From NCBI GenBank assembly GCA_958299035.1, contig CATQJL010000316.1, positions 9,890,347 through 9,954,346 on the forward strand: a DNA stretch of 64,000 nucleotides. Reading direction: 5' to 3'. Numbering within the stretch: the stretch's first letter is position 1; each line of letters opens with the position of its first letter. The position numbers were made by a program, and so were the translations under genes. Below the pieces are notes generated by a model that did no database searches, had not been told where the DNA came from, and was given only the letters and a program-made list of their open reading frames with translations. Shown here piece after piece: positions 15,560 through 27,160 of this stretch. The DNA comes from Cylicocyclus nassatus (taxonomy: Eukaryota > Nematoda > Chromadorea > Rhabditida > Strongylidae).

Positions 15560-18500
15560 CTAGAGCTTTTTCGGAGATTCATCATCATCGTTGCGAGCTC
15601 TTTTCGCCGACATTTCGACATCGGCTCCTAAGAAAAGTGAAAATGGTCCCTATTAAAAGTTATGAAAGCTGGACACACCCTTCCGATGCCTTAACCCGTT
15701 CTCAATTCCCATAGCGGCTTTCTTCTTCCTCTGTTCACTCAGTGGAGGAGGAGCTGGTAATCGGCATGAGCCATCAATTGGCACTAGCTGCAAAATTTGA
15801 TACATCATTCTACTGTTTTTTGATGAAGAAATTTTTTTTATCACACCTCTGGCTCCGGTCCAATAAGTGTTAACATCACTGGTAACAGGCAAAGACCGTT
15901 GAATACCGCCAAAAGCACTAACATCGTCATCACAACGAAGAAGTATTTGATGACAAAGTCGAACTCGGAGAATATCAACATGACGATTCCTGCAGAGAGA
16001 TATTGAAGGATACTGTAAGCGTTTTAAGAAAAATTAAACGAACCGAGTAAGGTGGATATGGCACCATGGAACACGGGCACAAACATATGCTGCAAACATG
16101 ACTCAAGACGATCGTCGATAGAACCCAGAGAGGTTAGGAAGGCTAGCACGACATGGGCAGTGAATTCGACACCTGTAAAAAATTACAGTTATGATTGTTT
16201 TCGAGGCATGGAATGCTTCTGACAAAACTGAATTGCAAGCATCGAGTCTTTTGGAACTGAAAAAATCGCACTCCCTCGAACTTTTGCCCAACACCGTAAC
16301 TTTTGTCTGCATCGAGTACGGTACTGGGCGAGAGTTTAGAGTTGCGTTTTTCGGCCACGAGTGATTTGTGTGAATCGCTTGGGTAGAATGGCTTACTAAA
16401 GGCCATTTGAAGTCCAAATGAAACGTTTACGTAGGCCTTTGACTATCGCGTAACTAACCGATTCCGACAGCACAGATGAGAGTGACGGCAGAGATCGGAT
16501 TCATCTTCACACCTAATATACCCATGAAACCTCCAAGCTCAATGGTAACAATCACGACGATAACCATCACCTACAAAACATGGTTGAGCAGATGATTCAT
16601 AAGGAGGGCCTTGGAATCTAAAGTCTATTTACCATAGCAGCTGCCCATGGATTGAACATCATTATGGAAATGACAGCGAACACAGCAAATGCGATGATAC
16701 AGATGGCACAGAACAGATTCCATCTAGAAGTCAAAATGTTTTTTTTTTTCGCAAATTTATCTTGGTGGTGTAAAGCTTACCTCAAAGAGAGGTATTGCTC
16801 CCAGAAGGTGAAGGCAATTCCTGATGGGAAATTTGAAAGTCCGTTTGCGGTATACCTCTCGCAAACTTCGCGCACTTCCTGAAAAGGAAAGACGTACTTG
16901 AAGGCAGAAAATTCTATCAAGAAGTGACCAAAAATACCTCAATCATATCAACAATCACTGGTGTATCCGTAAGATTAGTCTGATAGAAAGGAATTTGACT
17001 GTAGAGCAGTGGCTGAGCTGGTGGGACAACTTTGTCTTCCTAAATAAGATAGAGTTCTTGCTATCTTCATAGGCAGACGAATTTGGGTAACTGGACTCCT
17101 AGATAATGTCTAAAAGGCCTCAGCTGAAACTGTCGAAGTCACAGCTTTTCCAAATTCGCATATAAAACATGTTAATTGGTCCGTTTGAAGAATACGGTAC
17201 TGGGCGACAGCTTGGAAATGAATATCTCGGCAATGAAAAAGCCATATAAATTAGCTCTCGGGCAGTTCAGCTACCCAATCAATTTCCACGAAGGAAGTCC
17301 AGGTCCCAGATCTGCCTCATAGAATTCGATTCTTACCGGTCCCATTTGCCAGGAAGGTGGAGTTGGGAAGAAAGATGCTTGAGAGACGTAATACATCATG
17401 TTGTCCACGTTGTACCAACCCGTCAAGTAGTTATAGAAACCCTCCGGCCGAATGGTTCCGTTTTCAACCAGTTTTATATGGCCTATCTAAAATGCACAAA
17501 CGATGTGCGGAATTCTAATAATCATAAGCTGAACATACCCTTCCAGTACAGTTGAATTTATGGCCATACGAACAAACCAGTTTACGGGCGATAAGTGCTT
17601 CGGGAGCCGGCTTGTCCTTCAACGAAAAAAATGCATAGCTGGATTTTGCCACAACCGCCAAAACTCCATACCTTTCCCTTGACTGGCCTTCCAGTTACCG
17701 GATCCATGTTCCCGGCCCTGAGCTCTTTTTCAAGTGCCACATCCAAAGTTTCCAACCAGGTTCGGACCATTGACATCCAGTATGGTTGAAGATTGCCATT
17801 AGCTTTTACGACGTATTTGGTATCACCTGTGAATGAGCTGCTTGTGCTGGTTGAGTGGATGATTAGAGGAAAAAGAAGTGTGTATTTCCACCTAGTGCTT
17901 TCCTATATTCTTCAATCTGGGCTTGTTGATTCGGAATGTCAATAGAGCCACCGCGGAGCACAGCATACATAGGATAAAAGGAGAAATACTTTTCACGAGC
18001 TCTGGAAAAGATAAACGCTTGGAAAATTGAAAGGCTGTCGATTATGAAGAACAGCCTTACCTCATGAAGGCGGCTGGTGCTGTATTCTCTGGCAAGACAT
18101 CAGCTAACTCGAGACCCAGTTTGGAACTATGCATACCGTACAAACCAAATATTACTCCACAGATGGTAATCAACACGACAACGATCTAAATTACGGTATG
18201 CTCAAATGGGTCATGGCTGGAAGTTAGCCTAAGTTTACCTACCTTTACAAACTTCTGTTTCAAAGCAGGAATGTAATAATTGGTAAGGAATCCTCCTACA
18301 GTATACCAAGGCTGATCTCTGGTATACTCGATAAATGCGGGATTTGTCAGGTCGGCCTTAGAAGATTCCTATATGAATATAGGAAATAGGTGGATTATTT
18401 CTATGTAACACCATGACTAAGAAATGTATGAAGGTGCTTACAGTGCATGGTAGACCATTTGAGGATTTTTCTTCCTTTTCGCTCTCTCCCGGTCCACAAT

Positions 18501-21500
18501 AGACGAGATCTCGTCTTCCGGCTCGAACACGACGTAGATCTAATCCGATAAATGCAGGGAATATGAACATCAGAGAAATGAGGTTGAAAAGGAGGAGAAC
18601 AGCGGTCTGCAAAAAAAATCGTGTGGTTTCTGGGGTTAATGAGGCCCACAGACATTCCAGAAAAATTGGATTACTGGTTTTTTTACGTGTAAAATGATGA
18701 GGGGCTTTCACTAAGATGATGCAGAAAAAGGCAGCTCATAAGATTCATATCTCACTAATAAACTCAACCTCAATCACGCGCCCAGTACCGTAGCTTTTCC
18801 AGTTAGCGTGATCGGGTACGATAATGGGCGAGGATGCGGATGGGAGTTCTTTTGCTACATGGCGGAACATACAAGCTGCCTATTGAACTGAAGTGACAAA
18901 ACAAACCTGAGAGCAGAAAGATCGCAATGCTGGGATTGGCAGAATGTATCCGGCGCAAAAAGCAAGGATATTGTTGATGGAAGTTACCATGACGGACATT
19001 CCTTAAAAAAAGTTGTTGATTCGAGAGTTACGGTGAGCAGGATCCTTACCGGTCTCTTTCAGCAGAATTCCCATTTCATTCTTTCTAGAGGTGTGAATAA
19101 TCTCATCGTAGTTGTGCAGCAAAAGGAACATGTCATCAATTCCCAGACCGAGTGAAAGGAACGGAACAATCTAGAAGGTTGCAGTAGTCAACTCTTCAGG
19201 AAAATCCGATATGATCGAGCTTACTTGTGTGGTGGCGACATTGAAATGGATTCCCAATGCTGTAGTTACACCCAGTCCACAAATTGAAGAATATGTGACC
19301 AATAGTACACCAACAAATGAAAGAGCAACATTGGACTTTATAGCCAACCAACGTCCATCGATTCGAGCTTGGGTAAAGGCAGCGTAGATTATCTTAAGTA
19401 GAGGCATATTCACAGAATGAACTGAGATTTTCCCACAAGAACCTACCATAAGCACATATCCCATAACAATGATAAAGTAGTTGAATTGGGAGAACTCTTC
19501 GAGCATGTCAGCTATTGAAGTGGAGGCCAAAGGATGGAACACACGGTTTTCTTCCGGCTGAAAAGTAATTACTATTATAAGTAAATTTCGACAGTGAAAC
19601 AAACTCACATTTTTGTTAGCTTCATGATCGTAGAGCTTCCTGGTGAAATTTCTTTGCCAAGTGTTGACGACGTCTTCTGCCCATCTGGGGTTCCAAGATG
19701 CTGTATCAAGGTTGGGATGAGTTTCTTTCTTGTCCTAAATACCAATTTCATACCGATAAACTCGCGATAAAATGAAAAAAGAAAGATGAAAACACATATG
19801 AGACCAACAATAAATAAGTCAGTCTGATGTTTTGTAGAACACAGATTTGATTTGACGAAAAGGAATAGAAAAAGGTTAGCCTCTTACCTTGAACCGAAGA
19901 AAAACGTCAAATGGGCCGGCTACAAGGAATACACTCTGAAGTGCTTCAGCTTTTTGCAACATGCCTTGCTCTCGTTTGATTCCTAAAATATTGCATTGAA
20001 TCCAAAAACTTGCAAAAATTATGAAAATTGATGATTTGTTAATGACGGTGTTTAGGCAGATCTAAGTATCTGTACTTCTTGTGTGATACTGATTAGAAGG
20101 TCTCAGAAGTCATGGTCTAGAGGATTGCTCAAATGATTCATTACCAAAAGTTCAACTATTGGACCTCTCAGGTACTCGAAGACGCTGAATGGTCAAGCTC
20201 GGAAGAATACGGTACTAGACGAGAGTTAGAGTTGAATCACTGGAATACGAAAAAATATTGTGAGCGCTACTTAAGCAACGACTTAGTTAACATCTTCGTC
20301 GACCCTGGAGTCAGTCCACATAAGAAAAGAGATACTTAGATCTGCCTGAATTCCTATGGGAACTGAGCACAGACCTCCGATAATCAGATCTTCTGGCCAT
20401 TCCATGATAGTCTTACCAAAGCCTTTGCATCCACCGGTCATCACCTAAATTGCTCAATTGAAAGTTTTTATGAATTAGAGGCACGATAAGTTCGGAGCTG
20501 GACATTTTTCGGAAAGACTATGACGCCGCACCTTCTTAAAATCTGGATTTTTTGGGAACTCCTTCTCGGTCAAAAACTCTCCCCAACGATCGGGGTTTTT
20601 GCGCATCCAATGCAGCAGTGACTCTCCGTACTCCAAACACATAGTCACCTTGGGATCCTTCTTATTTTTCGCGTCTAAAAAATGAGTATTCGGGTGGTAT
20701 TACCTACAAATAGTAGTAACTTACGAGATACATTGACACTAGCCACATCATAATCTCCATCTTCATAAGCGTAGTAATCGTCATCTTTCTTTGTTGTTGT
20801 TTCGACATCACGCTTCTTACGACCTAAAGTATAGTGAAAATTTGTAGAATATCAAAATAGGTTGTGTTGGCGAAAGCTACCGAATAAATCGTTCAGAAGT
20901 GGCTCAAGCAGTGTCGTTGCAGGGTCTGCATTACTTTCTTTGGGTAGCTCTTTCTTCTCGAGTTGGATCTGAAATTTCCAGAAAAAATTTATGAATCAAG
21001 ATTCGGAGGAGGAAAGAGTACATGTTCCTTGTAGAAAAAATTCACTGTGGTGACTTCTTGAATCTGAAGATTGTACTACATTTTCTGTGCTCCGACCCTT
21101 TTCTCCTCCTTCACAGCTTCCCCAAATTCTCCTTCGTTTTTTATCCTCTCTCCCCCCTCCCTCAGGTTCGCTGTTACAGAACAAGTAAAAATTTTGCAGT
21201 GCGTTTTAAAGAGGGTAATCGAAGAGATTTCTAACAACGCGGTTATGCGAGCTTTTGGGGTTTTTTTCCAAATTTTCTGAATCTAAGAATCTCCCTCCCA
21301 TAATAAGTTAGATTAGAGCTTCATTTAGAAATGTTACCAACTTTTTCAGAATCGCTCTTGCCCATATTCCACAAGTTGAACTTCTCCAAGGCTGCGCATC
21401 TATCGAAATAGTTCGGCGATGACTCAGGGCATTCGGCATCCAAAGGATCGATGCAAGGACGATCGAGGTATGCGGCTCCAATTCCTGCCTAAACCGGGAA

Positions 21501-24500
21501 TTTGCCAGGAAAAAGCGAAAATAGTAATGAGGGATGATCTCACTCTTTCGAAGAAGTTTCCTATAGGACCGAGATCGAACAGTGCTCCAACTTCGCTCAT
21601 TACAGCGGTAGGATTAAGATTTTTCCATGTGACATTGCCTTTTGGAAGTGATGAGACAAAGGCACTCACTTCTTCCCTGGAAAAAAGTGCCATAATGGTT
21701 GTAGCACGCGAAAAGTTGGTAGGAAGCCAAATAAGTAGTCTATACAATTTGTGAAACTTCATACCTACCCAAGATTCAGTGGTGGATACGGTCCCAGCGG
21801 TTTTGCGCCCTCCCAATAGCAGTCGATGGGTGTGATCCAAATACAAGGGATGATCTTATCAAGCAGAGTATTCAACAACTAAACAGAAATTATTTTGTTA
21901 TACTTCAAGAAACTGCAATATAATCGCGCTACCTTGGCTAGAGGACCGGAGTTGAAATTCGGGCCTGGCGGTTTGAAGCAAATGTCGCTGAGTGTCCATT
22001 TCCTAGAAAATCAATTCTAGACATTTCTAGCGTTGCAGTTTGTTCTTCATTCATCAATTTACAGAATTTATTCAATTTTCTAAACTATAGAAAAGTGTTT
22101 AGAACTCACTCTCCATGCACATCCACCTCATATCTTGAGATCTCTTCCATGAGCTTCACATGCCGTAAAAGTGACTCTTGTGAGAGAACATTTTCATTAG
22201 CATGTACAGGGGTTTGGATGACAACCTAAAGATCGGATATTATCAAGAATTAGATTGCTCCATGAAGAAAAACTAGATGGGCTCAAATTTTTTTTTCGAA
22301 AATTGTTGGCTACGCTTCGTTGCAAATTTTGGAAAAAAAATTGAGTAACTCGTAGCCTATTTTTACAAAACTAGGAGTTTTCTAAGGGGGAAAATTTTGC
22401 ATTTCCGTGCTACGACTCCCCTCTCCCCTCCCCCAATTCCTGGAACCGCCTTAGATGGTTCTACAAATTTCATGATTTACCTGAAATCCTCCACCAAGTC
22501 CATTTTCTCGCGGTAACTCGGGCCCTCTTTTTATCCTCACATGTACTTCGTCCTCAATTGCTTCTCGTTTTGTTATCTAAATAGTTTATCATTACCGTTT
22601 CATTTAACTGGAGGTTTCAAATATTTGGGCTCAAAATTGTGGTAGTTTGAGTAGCTAAAATTCAAATTTTTACTGTGAAACTTAGTTGCCATTTCAATAA
22701 CAAAATTCCCTTTAACTTCTAGTGTTTCCTTATCAAAAGTTAGTGTACTTACCCTTCTTGATCCTGCTTTTACATCGTTTAAGAAATTGATCTCTTCATT
22801 TAGGCGACCTCCTTCTGAAAAAAAAGCAGTTATCCCTCAACAACATATTATTTTTTGACAGTATAGTATAAAAATGTGCGTGGAAGGCTATTTGAAGTAT
22901 TGCCCAGAAGATAGCTCATATGGTCCATTTTATGGGCGCTCGGTTCAAACTCTCGCCCAGTACCGTACTAGAGAGCGCTAATTGGTCCGTTTGGAAAGAG
23001 TAAGTGTGGGCGAGATTTTGAACTTACATCGGCCGCGAGTTGGCCATATGAGCTGCCGCTTGGGCAATGGCTTGTTAGGATTTTTCAATCATTTTCTACA
23101 TGTGAAACCAAGATATATGCTTAAAAACTTTCTTAAATACTCTCTATGCGGTGAATCCAAGGTCTGAGGCAACTTACGTGACACCCATAGTTTGACAATA
23201 TCCGTCTCAATGATAACATCTTTAAGACCAGCAACACAAGCTGTATAGATAAGTAACCTATAACAATAATTATTTTCGTATGAGTATCGAAATTACTTTT
23301 GACAAAAAAACTTACGATACAATAACAGTTGGCCATGCCCATCGTTGTACGAAACAACCAATTTTGAATAGGCACTGTTGAAAGAATGCTCTAGAATACA
23401 AGGCTATCCTGTTACCCCGGGCCACTCCCTGAAAAATTGTTTTTATATATCATTTTCCGATATCTCAACGTTAAAAAAATGGTTACCCTTCGAATTTGTT
23501 GTAAAGACATGTCGGCATCACACCATGTTGGTGCATGACTGAATTTTTGTTTCCATGCTTCCGTGAAATCAGCCGAATCTGATTTGCCAATTAATCGATT
23601 TTCGATGAACTGAAAAAAACAATTAACGGTTCTGTGATGTTATTGTTTTTAGGGACTGTACATCAACTAGGCACAATAAATCAGCTTTTTTTTTCTTCCA
23701 TTTGTAATAAAATAATCAAAATGATCTTTTGAAGTTTTCTTCTTCGATAGATCAAAAATTCATTTCGCTCTCTTTTCCATAAATTCGCGGATGAAATACG
23801 GGCAGAAACATTTCTGTTAATGTACCGGAAACCTCCTATGACCCTGAGACGTTCATCTCTGGTTTATGAACAGCATTTCGCCAAGTGTTTACAGCCAATT
23901 CCATTATAAATGATGTTTGACGTTTCTACCTTTGTAATGTCGTGAATGAAAGTAATCAGGAGTTTCTATGAAAAACATCGCTGGTTAGGTGCCCCTTTTT
24001 GCTATTTACAAAAATTTACAGATAAATAGCAAGCAAAACTTTGTTGGAAATATAATCAGAACAGCAAGCAGATACGAGAAAACCAAAAACTACTCTGCTT
24101 TGCTCTTCTTCGCAGAATTTTCAATTTTGGTTTCGCTGCTAAATCCAGGACTGTACTTTAGGGCTCGAAAAAAGATGGTTTTTTCCTGAGCTTTCAGAAT
24201 GATGAGGAGGCGGAGTGGCAGATCTGTCTAACTAACGCGTCATTGGTTGTGGGTACAATCAACCAATCAGCATGGCTGAAGACCTAAGTGATAAGAAAAT
24301 GCTCTCAATTGCGAGGGTGCACCAACTCCCCCTCCCCCCCCCCCCCCCATTGATGTCCTCATACAGAAGTCACTTTTACATCTTACATTTTTGCAAAAAA
24401 ATCTGATTTTTGCATTTTTTCTCGTCACAAAAATCATTTTACATTTTTTAATTTCTCCTCGTAAAAACTTCAACTTCTCATCAGCGTCAGAGAATAAGTA

Positions 24501-27138
24501 TCAAAAATTTCCATATTTGCAGCAACTTACAAAAATTCATAATTTTTCTCGGTCCTAAGTTTCTTCAACGACCGTTTTTTTTAATATCATTTCAAATTTG
24601 AAACAAGGTAATTACTCTCTGCGACTCAAAAGATAATGTTATTTGCATTGTTAAGATGCTATATGGATGGGAGACTTGTTAACCCCGTCAAGATAGACTG
24701 ATATAATTGGTCGTCACTTCACGGTAATATTTGGCTCCATAGGCAATAAGGGGTTTTCTTTTTAATTTCGATGAGAAATACAGTCAATTACGCTAATTAG
24801 GGCCCTTCGCACCAGTACGCCTCATCTTTGAGAACGCGGCTAGCTCCCTGACCTCTTCCACGATATCATCAAACACGATGCCGTGGGAAATCGTTAGACC
24901 AAAGATCACATACAAATCTAGGATTAGTACCGTTGGAATTCTTGAGAGTTTTCGTCGCACTTGTTCCACTTTTTCTGTAGGGCCGCAATCGAATTTGACT
25001 TTTCCAAGAAGGTACGTATCGCTATCAGACACCTCCATCTTACACTGGGACGGATCAAGCTGTAAAGGTCTGACACCTCGGCTGGTTGATGGCTTGCGAT
25101 GCATCTAATCTTGGATTGCTACTTTACCTGATCCGAATAAGCAGAAGTAGTCAGAAATTATGATGAGATGCATGATATGAGAATATTTGACCCAAAAGAA
25201 AAAACTGGATATTTGATAGACATCAACTTTTCCACTAGTTCTCATGTAACTGGTCCAAAAAGATGGTCAATGGGCACTAGTTCGGTTCAGGTAAACAAGC
25301 AATTAGCGACCGGTATACCCGTATACAACACCTCAGGTGTGAAACGCATCAATTTTCTAGATATTATGACGGTAGAAAGTGGCAGGCAAAGATCAAGAGA
25401 TAATTGTAATAGGGTGAGTTTGGTGAGCAAGAAGGAAAAAGGGGGAGTACGCGAGAAAAATGCAAAGCCCTGCAGAGGAAAAAAGAACAAATCTACAGCA
25501 CGAAAAGAGGATCAACAGTGTGGAAAAATAGCAGCTCAAACAAGCATTTAGAAGTGATTTTGATCCAAAAATTGTGCAAACGATTTTGCCTCCATCGGAT
25601 TATAAAAAATCCAGTTTTGTTGAATGAAAAATGTCAAATGTCCTTGCAACAATCCTTTATTGGGTAAAAAGCAAAGGAAAGGGGAAGGAGCAGAGAAGGA
25701 ATTGAGTTGATGCTGGAATGAGAGGGATCAAAAAATGCTCAGTTTCTGCAACAGCTTCAACTATTTGCAGAAGTTGCCATAATGCTGACAAGAACTGCTG
25801 CTTTTGATTACGGTAGAGAAAGCCCCAAAAATCCCCGATATTATAATTTTGATGATATTATCCTCCATCTTATCTCTGATGGTAAGATTTTTACCTATGG
25901 CGAAGGAGCGGGCTAGGCCTAGTAGTCAGATTTTCGTGTCTTTTTTCAAAATTCGAAAGCTTGCATAGTTGGACATGTTCCGCTTCAGTAGTGAAAATGG
26001 TAGTTAGTAAGCTGTACTTATTTCCAATCCAGCGGATTTGCGTGCTAAATGCACATTGCCAAATTTGGTTACGAACGTAGCGAAACACAATGGTTTGAAA
26101 AAAAAAAATATAAAAACCGAAAATTGAAAAACTTCACAAATTAAAATCTACAGCAGGAACTGCGTAGTGCTAAAATATGGATCTATAGCAATAATGGAAT
26201 ACAGTTGATCATTGTGCAAACGCTTCGAAGAGCGGACTGCTTGCAATGAGGGCTGACGCGATGGATTTGGACAAAAAACTCGCAAAAAATAAAAATCGGC
26301 ATCCAAAACAATGAGTTGAAAGGGCTCTTGTCATGAAGTGCTTTTGTATGAGTTTGTATAAGCATTCTGCGGCTAGTCTTGGCTATAGGCCAGGAAAGGG
26401 AAGTAAAGATTTCCTTCAAGAACTAAAAGCCAAAAATTCAAGAGATGCATGCAGGTTGAAAAAAAATGAGCGTGGGAAAATTCTTCATGGATAAACACTC
26501 CTGAAGGTAATGTAGGGTACAATAGAAGGTCAGGGGTGCACATGACCGCAGCCAGTTATGTAGAGTGTGGGGATATGACGAGCGAGGATCTGCCGTTGAT
26601 TATTCCCCCTGATAACACATCAGCGCATGTGGGGGAGGGGAGGGGAAAAGAAAATTTGAGGGGCTAGTGGCACCTGCTACACTTTTTTGATCTAAGCTTT
26701 TGTGGACTAGGTATACTTGGTTGTTGAGGAAAGCAACTTTGCATTCTAATCATCAAAAAGCTCACTTTGAATAGAATAATGCACAACAAAAGGTAAGAAA
26801 CATTACCATGAGTAACTTTTTTTAGAGAACCATTTATATACGCCCTTCTATTCCTTCTGTCCCTTTAACAGAATTTTTTGTTTTTTTTTCTATATTTATA
26901 TTCTCCTTCGCATATTTCGTAGATTTTCGTGAGTTCATACTTCTACAAGATGACATGGTGCATCAAAAAGTACTATATAAAAATGTTGTCCAAGTCATTT
27001 AATTTTGCTCTACTTCCTCCAAAAATTTCAAAATTTGCGCCAAAATCAAACTCTCATGAAAATTGTGAAAGCACCTACCCGTCTGAACGGATTCATCGGC
27101 TCCTTGTCTGGCCCGGTGGTGTCAGAGTGAACCTTCAT
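15560..27138 (-). CDS. ptc-3: Patched-family transmembrane protein (ptc-3 type), complete, 36 coding exons
   Basis: Exons (minus strand): 27138-27079, 23609-23487, 23428-23316, 23257-23178, 22814-22753, 22576-22481, 22225-22110, 22002-21933, 21878-21769, 21676-21544, 21488-21342, 20968-20881, 20823-20725, 20674-20532, 20444-20336, 19982-19888, 19734-19609, 19557-19447, 19392-19225, 19170-19050, 19001-18907, 18606-18442, 18368-18243, 18185-18061, 18001-17892, 17826-17672, 17616-17539, 17486-17337, 17039-16938, 16878-16781, 16723-16633, 16570-16459, 16172-16044, 15989-15847, 15787-15679, 15627-15560. They sum to 4,026 nt: 1,341 residues plus TAG. Order: first membrane segment about 92-110; a large extracellular loop; sterol-sensing domain about 615-780 with the RND motif [14 protein letters not shown] (Asp about 695-696); membrane segment about 853-870; second loop; C-terminal membrane bundle with [11 protein letters not shown] about 1190; a 58-residue tail ending [14 protein letters not shown]. 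Several N-glycosylation sequons lie in the loops (NVT, NVS, NFT, NCT, NGT, NLT). Patched proteins move sterols or lipids across the plasma membrane. ptc-3 rather than ptc-1 is judged from overall similarity and length, not an alignment. Confidence 0.95.
16195..16440. repeat. CGCCCAGTACCGTA-family hairpin in a Patched intron
   Basis: GCCCAACACCGTAAC faces TACGGTACTGGGCGAGAG, with an outer GGCATGGAATG / AGAATGGCTTAC region. It fills most of the intron between exons 16459-16570 and 16044-16172, which is longer than its neighbours. Confidence 0.65.
17185..17225. repeat. Solo arm of the CGCCCAGTACCGTA family in a Patched intron
   Basis: GAATACGGTACTGGGCGACA without its partner arm, in the intron before exon 17039-16938. 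Confidence 0.55.
18765..18860. repeat. CGCCCAGTACCGTA-family hairpin in a Patched intron
   Basis: CGCGCCCAGTACCGTAGC faces GGTACGATAATGGGCGAGG across a short loop, between exons 19001-18907 and 18606-18442. Confidence 0.65.
20190..20240. repeat. Diverged arm of the CGCCCAGTACCGTA family in a Patched intron
   Basis: GAATACGGTACTAGACGAGA, one-armed and mutated, between exons 20444-20336 and 19982-19888. Confidence 0.5.
22893..23085. repeat. Full CGCCCAGTACCGTA-family MITE in a Patched intron
   Basis: Outer arms GCCCAGAAGATAGCTCATAT and ATATGAGCTGCCGCTTGGGC, inner arms CTCGCCCAGTACCGTAC and GTGTGGGCGAGA. This is the best copy for defining the family's length (about 190 bp). It lies in the intron before exon 22814-22753. 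Confidence 0.7.
23610..24792. other. Patched intron 1, 5'-distal part
   Basis: Non-coding in the Patched gene. Holds a C-run at about 24328-24349 (G-run on the gene strand). Nothing else is recognised. Confidence 0.6.
24793..25104 (-). CDS. Unassigned 103-codon open frame nested in Patched intron 1
   Basis: Starts at an ATG directly behind AAGATTAG and runs 103 codons to TAG. The product is mixed in composition, with a hydrophobic stretch ([17 protein letters not shown]) in the middle and a basic C-terminus. I recognise no domain. A second, opposite-strand frame overlaps it, and a 23-nt GTAAAG...TTAG stretch just upstream is too short for a normal intron. It could be a small nested gene, an exon or retrocopy fragment, or chance. 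Confidence 0.22.
   Translation of the reverse strand: MHRKPSTSRGVRPLQLDPSQCKMEVSDSDTYLLGKVKFDCGPTEKVEQVRRKLSRIPTVLILDLYVIFGLTISHGIVFDDIVEEVRELAAFSKMRRTGAKGPN
25110..27078. other. Patched intron 1, 5'-proximal part
   Basis: No supported gene. An open frame on the plus strand at 25168-25551 has a lysine-rich tail and no known similarity. Short homopolymer runs only. Confidence 0.5.
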
Positions 27139-27143
27139 GGTTC

Positions 27144-27160
27144 CTGAAATATTGTAAATG
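27144..27160 (-). other. Probable trans-splice acceptor of the Patched gene
   Basis: A minus-strand tract ending ATATTTCAG at 27144 directly precedes GAACC and the ATG at 27138. A 5-nt leader behind an acceptor fits spliced-leader addition; an upstream non-coding exon remains possible. Confidence 0.5.

Noticed and set aside
18780..18885. Apparent acceptor and open stretch between two Patched exons
   Set aside because: The sterol-sensing domain reads continuously from exon 19001-18907 into 18606-18442; this stretch is a hairpin repeat inside the intron.
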